From NCBI GenBank assembly GCA_963678675.1, contig OY783197.1, forward strand, positions 15,060,402-15,124,401: a stretch of DNA of 64,000 bases. The letters run 5' to 3'. The notes beneath the pieces were generated by a model. It ran no database searches, was not told where the DNA came from, and saw nothing but the letters and a program-made list of their open reading frames with translations. Made by a program: the position numbers and the translations under genes. The first letter of the stretch is position 1. Each line of letters begins with the position of its first letter. Source of the DNA: Xiphydria camelus. Lineage: Eukaryota; Arthropoda; Insecta; Hymenoptera; Xiphydriidae. Below, piece after piece: positions 21,520 through 32,079 of the stretch.

Positions 21520-21978
21520 TTAACCTCAAGTATCTCGAAATCCTGACCCACGTCGCAAATTTGAGTCAGATTCGTTTTTAGCGTACATAAACCTATAAGA
21601 ATCACCTGGTCTGGTTCGAGAAACAGAAAAAAACGTAATTTTGTTGTGCAGCGTTATAGGCATCCTCACGACTTCCTGGCGCTGCATCGATAACACGGCC
21701 GACGTTTTGAAACTTTTGAAAAGTTACAGAAAGAAAACTCACTATTTCTGACTAATTTTGGGTCGCTGAATGCGAATATGATAGCCGTTTTCCTCCATTA
21801 GCTCGTATTTTTGTGTAACGCTTACTTGCCAATTTTACCATAAAATTTACCTACTGGGCAAAATAAACTATTATCAAGGTTACCAGCTAAAAAACTATTT
21901 ATTGCATCAGTATATTAGCATTACATACAGAATATTTTACAATATCTACTTTAATAAAAATGTAAATAAAACCATCAG

Positions 21979-22620
21979 TTACTTCTTCTTTTTATGAAAC
22001 GCCGAATCCTCTCTTTTCACCGACCAGCTATAGTCTCCTCTCATCGCAGGGTCCCAACGTCCTCGATATCGAGTTTCCATCGTTCTTATGTCCTGGTGAA
22101 ATCGCTCTCCCATTTCGTCGCAAACATCTCCAAGATTTTCCGGAAAGAAGTTGAGGTGTGAATGAAGAAAGTGGATTTTCAAAGACATGCGACATCCCAA
22201 AGCTTCATTGCGACCAGAAGTTGCTGCACCAGAGCTTCGTAATTTTCATCTTTATTTTTGCCCAAAAAACCTTTAATAACTTTGACAAAGACACGCCATG
22301 CATCTAACTCCTTTTCGTTTAAACTCTGTTTAAACAATTTATCATGCATCAGTTTGCGAATATCAGGTCCTATAAAAATTCCTTCCTTTCATTTAGCATC
22401 ACTTAATTTTGGAAAGAACTATCTAAGGTAGCTAAATCCTTCACCCTCTTTGGCCATAGCTTTGACGAAATTCTTCATGAGGCCCAACTTAATTAATATG
22501 AAGAGGTGGCAGCAGTATCTTGGCTAGATCGACCAGAGGCTCATTACTTGATCTTGTTGGTACCGGGCTTAAATGACTCTCTAGGGGGCCACTCTTTTTG
22601 TAAGAAATGTTTTGTTGTAG
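21979..22620 (-). pseudogene. Decayed relative of the zinc-cluster gene (C-terminal half)
   Basis: Reading down the minus strand gives KEWPPRES, a stop, then LLPPLHIKLGLMKNFVKAM, KEGIF.GPDIRKLMHD, FLGKNKDENY and, after shifts, MSLKIHFLHSHLNFFPENLG and MGERFHQDIRTMETRYRGRW. These align segment by segment with residues about 345-550 of the protein at 1759-3456. Several stops and frameshifts are present. Inverted sequences at about 21735-21890 and 22840-23000 flank it. This repeats the layout of long arms around this protein family. Confidence 0.8.
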
Positions 22621-22629
22621 TCCTGTCTG

Positions 22630-23046
22630 TCAGACCGCGCGCGTCTACTGGAAGATTAAATCTGGTGGAAGGGACACAAGTGTCAAGTGTTTAAAGTAAC
22701 GCAACACGGCAGGCCAAATAATCGCGAATTTCTTTCTCCCCCATCTTCCCCATTATCCACTCTTCGTTATATAGATGCCAATGACAACGTTCTTACGCCT
22801 TTTGCCATTGCAAATGATATATAATATTTTTCTCATTTAAATAACCATTGTCGAACCGGTTATTTTGATAAAAACTCAAGTCGACCCTTAAAAATATGGT
22901 AAAAATGGTAACTACGCATAATACCAAATTACGAGCTAATCGAGTAAAACGATTATCATTTTCGTAATCAGCGACCAAAAATTAGTCGGTAACAGTGGTT
23001 TTCCATTCTGTAACTAAACTGACGTCTGCCTGTGTAATTGGCGTTA
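22630..23046. other. Inverted arm and intergenic sequence
   Basis: No gene is recognised. Bases 22840-23000 form the inverted partner of 21735-21890 and include GGTCGCTGATTACGAAAATG on the minus strand, a phrase shared with the ~120-bp repeat family. Confidence 0.45.
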
Positions 23047-23379
23047 AGCCTCGTGTCCACTTGGAAGTGACTTGCGACAGTTTTTGCTAGAGCAGCTTGG
23101 ATTTGCGTATACACTTGAATCAAAATTCCCGCAAGTCTACTGTCGCAAGTTGTTGTAGCAATTTCTCTCGGAGCAAACACTTGCGTGTGCGTTGCAACAA
23201 TCGCGATGGGCGCATACGCATGGTGTACTGTATACATGATAGCCCGCAGTTAAAGGTTAAAGTGCAGAAATGTCGGTCAGCAAAACCTTCGCCGCTGCAG
23301 TGGTTGTTTTATTATTAAAAAAAAAGAAAGTGTGAGCGAAAGAAGAGAAAAATATGGGTCAGATCCTGGATTCAACGAA

Positions 23380-25065
23380 GAAGTAGTCTGGGTACGCATG
23401 AAAGATTACTGGGGGAACTTAGAAGAGAAGATCCACAACAATTAGAAAATTTTCTTCGAATGAACGTCGAAGACTGATTTCCTACTGAACTTAGTGACTA
23501 CGAAGATAAGCAAAAAAAGACACAAAGATACGAGCAGCTATTACTCCCAGTGAGCGGTTATCTACAACACTACGATTCTTAGCCACAGGTAGGTACCTAA
23601 ATACATAGAAACGTTTTGAACGAAACGGAAACTTTTATATTTTGTCGAATAAAAAACTTAACCTTATTCTATTTACAGGTGATTCGTATCATTCTCTCAT
23701 GTACTTGTATCGAATCCCTGTGTATGTACGATCGCAAGGATTGTGCCGGAGTGCTGTCAAGCGATACAGGAGGTTCTGCAGGAAAGTTATTTGAAGGTAA
23801 GTTGCTATTTGTATTAAAATGCTATGACGATAGGCCTGCAACCGAGCTGATGGTAGCGTTTGGAGGTTGTTCGCGAGAATGCATATCTGGTTGTGGTTGA
23901 ATCACATTTGATACGTCCAGAATAGCTTTCTGGATTGCTCGTTTTAGGGTTTTTCTCTGATGGTCAGACTCCAATCCTCGTAGCTCTGATGCCACATAGT
24001 TGCCAAATATCTGCCACTCGTCTGATGGCCGATCCATTATTTTCATGGCTTTAGCCAGAACGGCATCCTCTTCGGTGCCTTTTCTTGACTTCTTCGTTGT
24101 TTTTGGTGGCAGTGGTATGTTGCTTTCACGTGCAAAGGAACTTTTCCCTTGCAGCGGATTCGACTCGCTGTCGTCGGTCGAGCTGAGTGCTTTTGGAGTC
24201 TGCAAAACATTGCATTAATCATTAATATTTTGTGTTGTTTTAGGTGCTTACGTCAGCAGACGAATGGATTCGCATTGTCAGCGACTTTGCCAATATTTGG
24301 AACTTTCCGCATTGTGTAGGAGCGTTAGACGGAAAGCATGTCGTCATACAAGCTCCTCCATACAGTCGAAGTCACTACTTTAACTATAAGGGAACCCACA
24401 GCATAGTGCTAATGGCTCTGGCGGACGCAAATTACAAATTAATCTATGTCAATATAGGTTGTAACGGTAGAGTGTCTGACGGTGGAGTTTTCAATCGTTG
24501 CGCGTTATCAGCCGCCTTAGAACAAAATACCATAAATTTACCACCGCCAGAGCCATTACCAGGAAGATACAAGCCATCGTCGTATGTCCTAGTCGCCGAT
24601 GATGCGTTTGCAATGAAACCATACCTATTAAAAACATTTTCTTTTAAAAATCAGCCCGCACCGAACCGAATCTTCAGTTATCGACTGTCACGGGCACGGC
24701 GGGTCATTGAAAATGTATTTGGTCTCATGACTACTCGTTTCCAAATTTTAAGACGACCTATTCAACTTCGTCCGTCAAAAGTTAAAAAAGTTGTTGGTGC
24801 AATATGCGTGCTCAATAATTTTTTAATAACCCGAAAAGCGTCTCGTGGCAACTGCGCACCACCATTAATCTTTGATACTGAGAACCCAGATGGAACCATT
24901 ACAGAAGGTACGTGGCGACAAGAAGGACTACCGGGAAATAACTTACTACCAATGGATCAACATGAACACAATTTTTCACAACACGCGAAGAGCATTCGAG
25001 AAAAATTCTGTGATTATTTTATGCCTTCAGAAGGCGAAGTGTATTGGCAATATAAATGTATATGA
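23380..25065 (+). pseudogene. Harbinger transposase, last exon intact, upstream exons shifted
   Basis: Exon 1 (about 23380-23589) shows ELRREDPQQLENFLRMNV, a frame slip, then ITPSERLSTTLRFLATG up to a GT donor. Exon 2 (about 23680-23798, after TATTTACAG) reads DSYHSLMYLYRIPV, a slip, then ARIVPECCQAIQEVLQ. Exon 3 (24244-25065) is a clean 273-codon frame with GALDGKHVVIQAP, NIGCNGRVSDGGVFN, VADDAFAMKP and RVIENVFGLM. Its DDE residues are therefore all present. The single-base slips upstream could be real mutations or sequencing errors. It functions, or functioned, as the DDE endonuclease that cuts the AGCCTCGTG ends, together with the MADF protein encoded on the opposite strand. Confidence 0.8.
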
Positions 25066-27342
25066 TATAATGTTGTTCTCTTAAACCCCTTTTTATCAAA
25101 TATAAACAATAGACTGATTCAAAAAAAGCTTTTTTAATTAATTCTCTTGGCGGGCACTTAAAATGTTAGTATTTAATGTAACTTTGAATATGTCGCCGAG
25201 TGCACATTCTCACTCAATATTTAGGGGTGTCTCAATCGCTTTTTCTGATTTCCATTTGAATAACACGGTGAAATTGTTGAATCATTGGTTTAGTGCTAAT
25301 TCCTTCTACGGTAAAAAAATGTCCCTGTGAAAAATTAGAAAAATTGAGTTTTAGGTGTAATTGACGTAAAGAAATATTATTTTAAATTATTAAATAAAAT
25401 GAAATGATAATTATGGGAGAATAAAATGTGCAATTGATTCCCCCATAATTATCATTTAATTCTATTTAATAAAATTAAAAATAATATTTCTTTACGTCAA
25501 TATTACATCTAAAACTCAACTTTTCTAATTTTTCACGGGAAATTTTTTTACCGTACAAGAGAAATTAGCACTAAACTAATGATTCAACAATTTCACCATG
25601 TTATTCAAATGGAAATCAGAAAAAACGATTGAGACACTCCTAAATATTGAATGAGAATGTGCACCCGGCGACATATTCAGTTACATTAAGGTGCGTATAC
25701 ATCTGCGAGCTGAGCGTGAGCTGAGCGGAGCCGAGCGACTCGCGAGTCGCTCATGAGCCACTTGTTGAAATTAATGCTTCCCACTTGAGACTAACGCTTA
25801 TTCGAAGGATCTCTGTTAAAAAACAGATACTGTGACTTGACCCCTCGCAATCCAGACCTATAGACTAGGGCGACGTGTGAAAGAATACTTAAACCTAACA
25901 TCTTCAGATAATATTAAATAAGTTTATTGAAGAGGTGACAAGGATTGATTTTTATAATAACTTTCCTCAAATATACCAACATTAAAAAAGTACGTTATCT
26001 TTACGTCGTTCACCTGCGTTCTTACAATAGAAGTCAATGAATTTAATACTTGCATGCATTATAAAAGAGGAAAATGTATTTCATCAACATTTTTAAGAGA
26101 AAAAACCCCTTCAATAAATAATATAAGGTGAATTGAAGTATCATAGTTTTTTGTACATTACAATTTTCGAGAAAATAATAGAATAAAAATGAAAACTACA
26201 TAGAACAGTAGAAAACAATATTTATATATTACATTATTTATTCTAATTCCTTAATGTTAATAGAATAAACCATATATAATTCATTATTGAGATTAATGTA
26301 TATACAAGGTGTAATAAGACTGCTAATTGGGATGGCCTTTGCATTATTTATTTGATGACATTTGTGGAAAAAGCCGGAGCTGTTGTATCTAAAATTATCA
26401 ACTTCTGCTATGTATATGCTGTCATTAACTAGCTTTCGAATAATAGCAAAGTATTCAAATCCACAGTGACAATTAAGTTGTTCACATCGACAATTACAAT
26501 ATTTGACGAAGCACCAAATCGAACCCATTTTGGTAACTCCATCATCATAATAGTTGCAAAAAGTATAGGACTAGTTCATAGATCTGTTAAATAATGTTAA
26601 AAAAATTCGGTAATTATTTTCATTCGTCTCATAAGGAAGAAAATTATTAAAGCACTGCAACAATTTGAAGTAGCAAAATTAGCATCGTCTTCAGTGTGAA
26701 ATGAATATAAAAATTTCGGCCTTTGCGTTCACCAGAAAAACCGACAGGAGACGGATCACCATGAGTGACTCGTGAGCCGCTCACAGTGAGCCACAGGAGG
26801 CGGATCTCAGTGAGCGGCTCAAAGCCATTAGTTCAGCGCTCTAAACTACGTACCAATCAAGCGAGCGCGAGCCGCTCGGCTCGCAGATGTATCTGGCTGG
26901 TCATTGGAAGTTCCTTGGAAGCATTCATTTAAATGGACGGCTCACGAGCAGCTCACGAGTGACTCGTGAGCCGCTCGGCTCACGCTCAGCTCGCAGATGT
27001 ATACGCACCTTTAAATACTAAAGTTTTTTAAGTGCCCGCCAAAAGAATTAATTAAAAAAGCTATTTTTTGAATCAATCTAATAAACATACCAAACATAAT
27101 CTATTATTTGATTTAAGTACATACCATATATTGTCTTCTGTTGCACTTGTCTTGTTTGTCGTTATAATAAACTTCATGGCATCGAAATGTTCCCACGAAC
27201 TTGTATATCCGTCGTCTGTTCCTTGACCACTCTTCTTTTTTTGAATTTTTCGCCATTCCTGGTTCACTTGCGTTCTCAAGTTATGAAGTTTTAGTGTTGT
27301 TTCATTTTCAGTTGTGTTGAGTAAGCGGGTTAAGTGTAACAC
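23822..27342 (-). CDS. MADF-BESS partner protein, exons separated by nested TEs
   Basis: The first visible exon (27342 to about 27130) reads LRTQVNQEWRKIQKKKSGQGTDDGYTSSWEHFDAMKF. This is a MADF DNA-binding helix bundle, ending near a GTATGT donor. The second exon (about 24201-23822) follows TTTTGCAG. It has a serine/threonine- and lysine-rich linker, then DEWQIFGNYVASELRGL...RKTLKRAIQKAI, which fits a BESS motif. The simple splice leaves a phase mismatch, so a small exon or another donor may be missing. The intron contains transposase exon 3 on the other strand and the foldback at 25109-27084. In PIF/Harbinger elements this protein helps bring the transposase to DNA and the nucleus. Confidence 0.6.
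25109..27084. mobile_element. Foldback element interrupted near its right end
   Basis: The arms GATTCAAAAAAAGCTTTTTT... / ...AAAGCTATTTTTTGAATC fold together over about 300 bp on each side of a centre near 25425. Shared blocks include GGCGGGCACTT, TCTCAATCG and ACGTAAAGAAATATTATTTT. The right arm is split by 25689-27010. No coding capacity. Confidence 0.8.
25689..27010. mobile_element. Harbinger-type non-autonomous element, 1.3 kb, TTA duplication
   Basis: The ends AGGTGCGTATACATCTGCGA and the complement extend about 34 bp. TTA lies at 25686-25688 and 27011-27013. The left arm of the foldback it landed in keeps the empty site (GTTACATTAAATACTAA), which is reproduced exactly after removing the element and one TTA. 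GCTCACGAGT/ACTCGTGAGC palindromes are dense near the right end. A partial internal copy of the terminus (GGCTCGCAGATGTAT) lies near 26880. The short frames within it have no domain support. Confidence 0.85.
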
Positions 27343-27425
27343 AGCATTTTGTTTTTTACTCGGTTTTTATAGTCCTTGCTGTGAACATCCCACAATTCGG
27401 GGTATAATTCAAAGTTTTCTATTAG

Positions 27426-27764
27426 CCCTTTCGCGCTACGGGCCAATCTTTTGGCGCGCTACTCCCGCTGAACGTGCCGCTGCGCCAAAAGTGTACACTT
27501 GCGGAAGACCTGCAATAAATTGTCCGTCGTACGTTCAATACCGCGGCATCTTACGCATAGCGATTGTAATCGCCCGTAGAAAGGAAAAGGTGGACAGATT
27601 ACCACGTAATGCAATTAGAAAATATAATTTAATAATGTAATTACGTATAGTATAGTCACCGTTTGTACCTGGCGAGCGTGAATCATTGGGTGACTATAGT
27701 CACCGTTCGTACCTAGCGAGCGTCAGTCGTTGGGTGACTATAGTCACCGTTCGTAGCGAAAGGG
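27426..27764. mobile_element. CCCTTTCG-ended MITE with 44-bp tandem repeats (copy 1)
   Basis: The ends CCCTTTCGCGCTACG and CGTAGCGAAAGGG are flanked by TTAG (left) and TTAA (right). The right half has about two and a half tandem units of 44 bp, each containing the perfect palindrome GGTGACTATAGTCACC and GCGAGCGT. Termini and target resemble piggyBac-type elements. A shorter copy is at 30463-30660. Confidence 0.7.
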
Positions 27765-28103
27765 TTAATAAACTCGTTTCCTCCCTGTTCCATACTTTCT
27801 TTTCTTCCATGGTGAAGCACTAACTTGTGTTACGCAAAAAGAAAAAATAGAATAGGAAAAGATTTTCGTCTCTCTGCTTCTCTTCTTCCAACGTTTCAAA
27901 ATCTCTCTCGATGTCGCCCGGGAAGGGGATCCTCCGATGGGGGTACCTCACGTGATGTCCAATCGGGGTGAGTTCTCGTGAAGCGGAATGTCTTCTCGAG
28001 AACGAAGACGTCGGGTGTCGTAACGTTTTCCAGATGTGTCGATGTGTCTTTCTTCAAATGCATGAGTCCTGCGCTGGCGAAGTAGTCTAATAAAGTTGTC
28101 GTT

Positions 28104-28757
28104 TGAAAAAAAAATTCCTTACAAGCTGATTTTTTCAGGGTTGGTCAGCAACTGTCTCCTAAGTGTAAAATTAGCAAAATCGGAAACTTTTCCCTTGGAC
28201 TTTTGAGGAATAGGGGCTGTTTTTTGAAAATTATGCTATAACAAAATTATTCGACTGAAATTGTACATAAGAACACTCTCTATTACCTTGTCTTATGAAA
28301 GTTGTTTATAAATTTATTATTTCCGGACTTAGCGGCCGTTTAGGAACCCCAATTCTTCGTGTACTGGGCGCTACCTCCAAAAATAATCAAGTTGCAAAAA
28401 AAGTTCATAAGGAAAAGTTGTTTGTACATTTATTATGAAAAACTTTCATAAGGGACAATTTGCTGAAAAACAAACTTTTCAAAAACCACCCCCAAGGGTT
28501 CCCTTGGGGTTCAATAAACGGCCGCTAAGTCCGGAAATAATAAATTTATAAACAACTTTCATGAGACAAAGTAATAGAGAAAATGTTCTTATGTACAATT
28601 TCAGTCTAATAATTTTGTTATAGCATAATTTTCAAAAAACAGCCCCTATTCCTCAAAAGTCTAAGGGGAAAGTTTCCGATTTTGCTAATTTTACACTTAG
28701 GAGACAGTCGCTGACAAACCCTGAATCATCAGCTTGTCCGAAATTTTTTTTTTTCAC
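28104..28757. mobile_element. Foldback element, 650 bp
   Basis: The arms share GGAGACAGT, AAATCGGAAACTTT, ATAGGGGCTGTTTTTTG, TTGTACATAAGAAC and TTCCGGACTTAGCGGCCGTT in opposite orientations around a centre near 28430. No gene. The flanking bases 27780-28100 and 28760-29280 belong to the host Harbinger element and hold no recognised frame. Confidence 0.75.
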
Positions 28758-29299
28758 GCTATGTACGGCGATACAACTTTACTAGACTAAAGGAGTTTTC
28801 CGCGAAGGGACCAAAAAATGGGTTTATGCCTCCGCTCTCCGGGGAGGAACCTACCCTACCTCATCCCTCGAGTGACCATTACTCTACAAGAGTATTCGCG
28901 AAGAAAAAGAGATATGCTAATGGCGAGGATTTCTAATACGCAATCTTAATTTGAGGGTCCTTTGAACAGCCCGCGTTCTTTAGCGGAAAATATGGCGATC
29001 GTCGTTTCATGTAGGCTCGTTCAAAGAACTGTCGCTCTATAAAAACGTGACGTAATGTCATACTTGCGACAAAACTTTCAACCGGGCCCGAAAGCGTAGA
29101 GCGCAATTTTGCTCTAGCAAGTAGCACGTGTCCACTTACAAGACCGGACAGGTCGCAAGCACTTCCGCTGAGAGCACAAGTTTGCAGCAAGTCAACTTGC
29201 AGCGCTATTTACACATGTTGCAAGCGCTGTCTGACAGTCAAACTTGCGCAATTTATTGCAAGTGGACACGAGGCTTTAACTTCGTCTACTCGCTATTGT

Positions 29300-29693
29300 A
29301 ATATTACATATGTTCTTATGGGTTATAACTAACAAACCGCGATATTTCTGAGAAAAATAGTGAAAAAATTCGGAAATTTTTTAAACAGCAAGTTTAATGA
29401 ACTAAAATCATCTATACAAATTTTCACGTTGATTAAAAAGCCTGTTATTTTTTTATTAATTGTTCTTTATAAATTTAACCTTTGATAAGTCAATGTGGCA
29501 ACGTTGCATGTGTCAACGTCAATATGACCATATGTTTTGGGCTCCATTTTTGAACTCACAGATACACACATACTACTGTACGTCAAACGTTGCTGCCACA
29601 TCGCACAAAGAACATACTTTAGAGTGTTGCTGTACTTCAGTGGGCTAATTTTTAGCAGGGAAAAAGCCCCTGTACCGCTCGAGAAACTAATGT
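29300..29693 (+). repeat. Dispersed repeat; uninterrupted copy of the LINE target
   Basis: This copy matches 46372-46473 followed by 48742-49043 without the LINE. AAGTTTAATGAA at 29390-29401 is the empty site of the insertion at 46474-48741. Shared phrases include ACAAACCGCGATATTTCTGA and CATACTACTGTACGTCAAAC. Confidence 0.8.
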
Positions 29694-29699
29694 ACCAGA

Positions 29700-30279
29700 A
29701 GTGTCTCCCAATGAGTGTACAAATGATGAAGATTTATCAATGACTCTATCATCCATGTGCAAATAATTTTATAATATTCTGCTTATGAACAGGATAAGTA
29801 CATAACTTCACTTCGATAGCGAAGCTTTAGGTGCACTATACCTAGAATTTGAAAGCTATCATTCTAGCTTCAAGAAATATAGTTTATACGAATCGAATCT
29901 TTTATACATAGATATATGCGCGAAAAAAAAACGAATTTAGTAAAAAAAATTCGACGCAATTTTTCATCAATAATATTTGGTATATTTCGTATCATATCAA
30001 CTGAACTTAACTTTATCACGTGACAAATGTCATGGACGTATTCTAGGACAGGATGGTATTGTGAGAGATGAAAGAAACGCGAAAGAATTATGAGAGATAC
30101 ACTCAATTTATTATTTATTATGGAGATGATCACACGTCTTGTCCGTCTTGCTTGCACTTGATTAATGTAATAGGAATAATTCTTAATCTCGCGCGGATAA
30201 TCGATAATTAATTAATGCAGCTATGATATTACAGCGTGCGCTCAGTGACATATCAATATCGATTGGGCGCGCGGGATTC
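29700..30279. other. No gene recognised
   Basis: AT-rich sequence downstream of the POLRMT 3' end. One 95-codon minus frame (29870-30157) has no motif support. Confidence 0.4.
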
Positions 30280-30460
30280 TGATCGACCCGCTTTGGATGA
30301 CGGTACTTCAATTGAGTGAACCGTAGTTGAACGGTGATCTTTTTGTTTTGCCATGAAACACCAATAAAATTTAGCTTTCATTCCAAAACATTAAGATTCA
30401 ATCGTATCTTTTAGCTACGGTTGATTCGATAAAAGTACCGTTACCCAAAGCAGGTCGATT
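30280..30460. mobile_element. Palindromic MITE
   Basis: GATCGACCCGCTTTGGATGA... at the left pairs with the complement of ...TACCCAAAGCAGGTCGATT at the right. ACGGTACTT and AACCGTAG are shared in both arms. It abuts the CCCTTTCG element at 30463. Confidence 0.65.
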
Positions 30461-30462
30461 AG

Positions 30463-30660
30463 CCCTTTCGCTACGAGCCGATCTTTCGGCGCGCTACTCC
30501 CGCTGAACGGACCGCTGCGCCGAAAGTGTACACTTGCGGAAGTCACTATAGTCACCGTTCGTATCTGGCGAGCGTGAATCGTTGGATGACTATAGTCACC
30601 GTTCGTACCTAGCGAGCGTCAGTCGTTGGGTGACTATAGTCACCGTTCGTAGCGAAAGGG
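30463..30660. mobile_element. CCCTTTCG-ended MITE (copy 2), TTAG duplication
   Basis: A 198-bp relative of 27426-27764 with CCCTTTCGCTACGA ends and TTAG on both sides (30459-30462 and 30661-30664). It keeps two of the 44-bp units with GACTATAGTCACC palindromes. Confidence 0.75.
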
Positions 30661-30664
30661 TTAG

Positions 30665-31210
30665 AATCATTGACTGTAGGTATACATAGGCGAGTGTCAC
30701 TTCTTTTCATATGAACTGATATAAAATGGAATAGTCAACAATCCATGGAGACTGTTCCATGCTAGTACCTACATTTGATTGAATTTCAAAATTCATTTCC
30801 TCGAAAATGGTGTAACAGATCATCGGCGGACAATTCACAAAAGAATCAGCATTTTACTGCGAATGTGTGAGTTTTTGGATGACTATAAATCGTGCGACAC
30901 CCTGTATCGCATTATAGCATTGCGACAATAATGCATTTACGAAATTAAAAAAATATTTATGCAGCTTGCTGAAAAAAATAACTTTTTCAACATCTATATA
31001 GATCTTTTGCTATTATATAACTTTAAAAATCACAAATAATAAGTCACAATATCTAAATTATGGTGTAAAAGTTACTTTTGATGAAAAAGGTGAAAAAAAA
31101 GTGACTCATTGAAAAAAAAAACAAATTACTAAAAAGTGACTAACTTTCAGCCCTGCTTTTATTGTAGGAAAACGGAAGCAAAAAAATTCTAGTGCGTTTT
31201 AAGTTTAAAA
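30665..31210. other. Intergenic sequence below POLRMT
   Basis: No gene seen. A CACCCTG end followed by TA at about 30899-30906 marks the terminus of a CAGGGTG-type element whose other end was not found. Confidence 0.35.
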
Positions 31211-31213
31211 TTC

Positions 31214-31219
31214 TTTATT
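31214..31219 (-). terminator. POLRMT polyadenylation signal
   Basis: AATAAA on the minus strand lies about 295 nt downstream of the POLRMT stop codon, giving a plausible 3' UTR. Confidence 0.5.
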
Positions 31220-31511
31220 GCAGATTCGAGCCTCGTATACAAAGTGGCATTAAATGATCACAAAAGTGCTGATTGTATGCGTATTTTCTAATTTGGGTGA
31301 TGATTACCTGACAAATTTAATTACAGTAACTTTGATAAGATTGCAGTAAGCAAAATACATTCACGTTAGAATATTGGCTTCAGAATTCGTTATGTAATGA
31401 GACCTGGTTCTTTTAAGCCAATTTAAAGTGAGCTCTATTTTATAGTATATATACAAGAGATAAATAATTATAATACATACCACTATGTATTGTCAATGAA
31501 CTAGTGAATAG

Positions 31512-31641
31512 CTAACTAAAGAAGTAGGTCGATGATAAAACACCGTTGAGATCGAAGTTACCCTTGGATGGTAACTGGGATAAAGTATGATTGAGTTTCC
31601 TTTTGCCTTCTTCCTCAAGCGATCCATTGTTTTCGAAGTCA
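31512..31641 (-). CDS. POLRMT: POLRMT last exon (C-terminus and stop)
   Basis: After a TTTAATTTTCAG acceptor, the exon continues the GG of the previous exon as G-DFENNGSLEEEGKRKLN. It then reads LSQLPSKGNFDLNGVLSSTYFFS and a TAG at 31512-31514. The FDL...V..STYFFS ending is the conserved C-terminus of metazoan mitochondrial RNA polymerases, which packs against the active site. The preceding intron is 8.7 kb and full of repeats. Confidence 0.93.
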
Positions 31642-31732
31642 CTGAAAATTAAATTATTTTAGCTCATAAAAATATTACTCACAATGAAGTTACTAGATGA
31701 AAGTCAGTCAAATACTTTTTAACCACATAACT

Positions 31733-31882
31733 TATACCGTATGTCTGACGGCAAGCGCAACACCACTTCGGCAGTTTTTACCGACGGTGGTCGAATCTTG
31801 CATTAGATCCAATGCAATTTTCGACCACCGTCGGTAAAAACTGCCGAAGTGGTATTGCGCTTGCCGTCAGACATACGGTATA
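31733..31882. mobile_element. TATACCGTATG-family MITE, 150 bp, nearly perfect hairpin
   Basis: The arms TATACCGTATGTCTGACGGC onward are nearly identical for about 65 bp each, with a loop of about 20 bp. The ends are shared with 18897-19462. It lies in the last POLRMT intron, about 90 bp from the acceptor. Confidence 0.8.
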
Positions 31883-32079
31883 GAACCATAAAAGTAAATC
31901 TAAAGTGTCCAGAAAAATGTGAGAAAGAGATTCCCTGATTGTTCCAGGTTTTCCAGTCTCAAATAGCCAAATGTCCTTCACCGATATAGGTATAGATCTA
32001 GTATTGGGAATCGACGTAGAGGGGTGGCTTATTCGATATGGCGTCGCACACATAACACCTAGTTATATACCAAATTTTT

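Larger units (their letters stand above)
20540..21640. repeat. Large foldback with MITEs nested in both arms
   Basis: The palindrome is centred near 21190 (CAGGTCCACCGCGCC against its complement). Its arms can be followed outward to about 20540 and 21640, where CTCAAGTATCTCGAAATCCT and TCTGGTTCGAGAAACA occur in opposite orientations. The left arm is interrupted by 20703-21035 and the right arm by 21394-21519. Each arm preserves the other's empty site. Confidence 0.75.
23047..29275. mobile_element. PIF/Harbinger element, 6.2 kb with nested inserts
   Basis: The terminal repeats AGCCTCGTGTCCACTTG are perfect over 17 bp and are flanked by TTA (23044-23046 and 29276-29278). Subterminal regions on both sides contain repeated ACTTGC motifs. 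Inside are a transposase on plus and a MADF-BESS gene on minus, the standard two-gene set of this superfamily. Insertions at 25109-27084 (itself interrupted), 27426-27764 and 28104-28757 account for much of the length. Confidence 0.85.

Noticed and set aside
22793..22978. 61-codon minus frame beginning MVADYENDN
   Set aside because: It coincides with the inverted arm of the decayed zinc-cluster element and translates the shared repeat phrase.
27660..27770. Regular repeats that might suggest a CRISPR array
   Set aside because: The 44-bp units are contiguous, without unique spacers, and lie within a eukaryotic MITE.
27780..28100. Possible second solo LTR inside the Harbinger element
   Set aside because: GC-rich sequence ends near GTCGTAACG, like the LTR at 17930, but no TG...CA pair with a duplication could be found.
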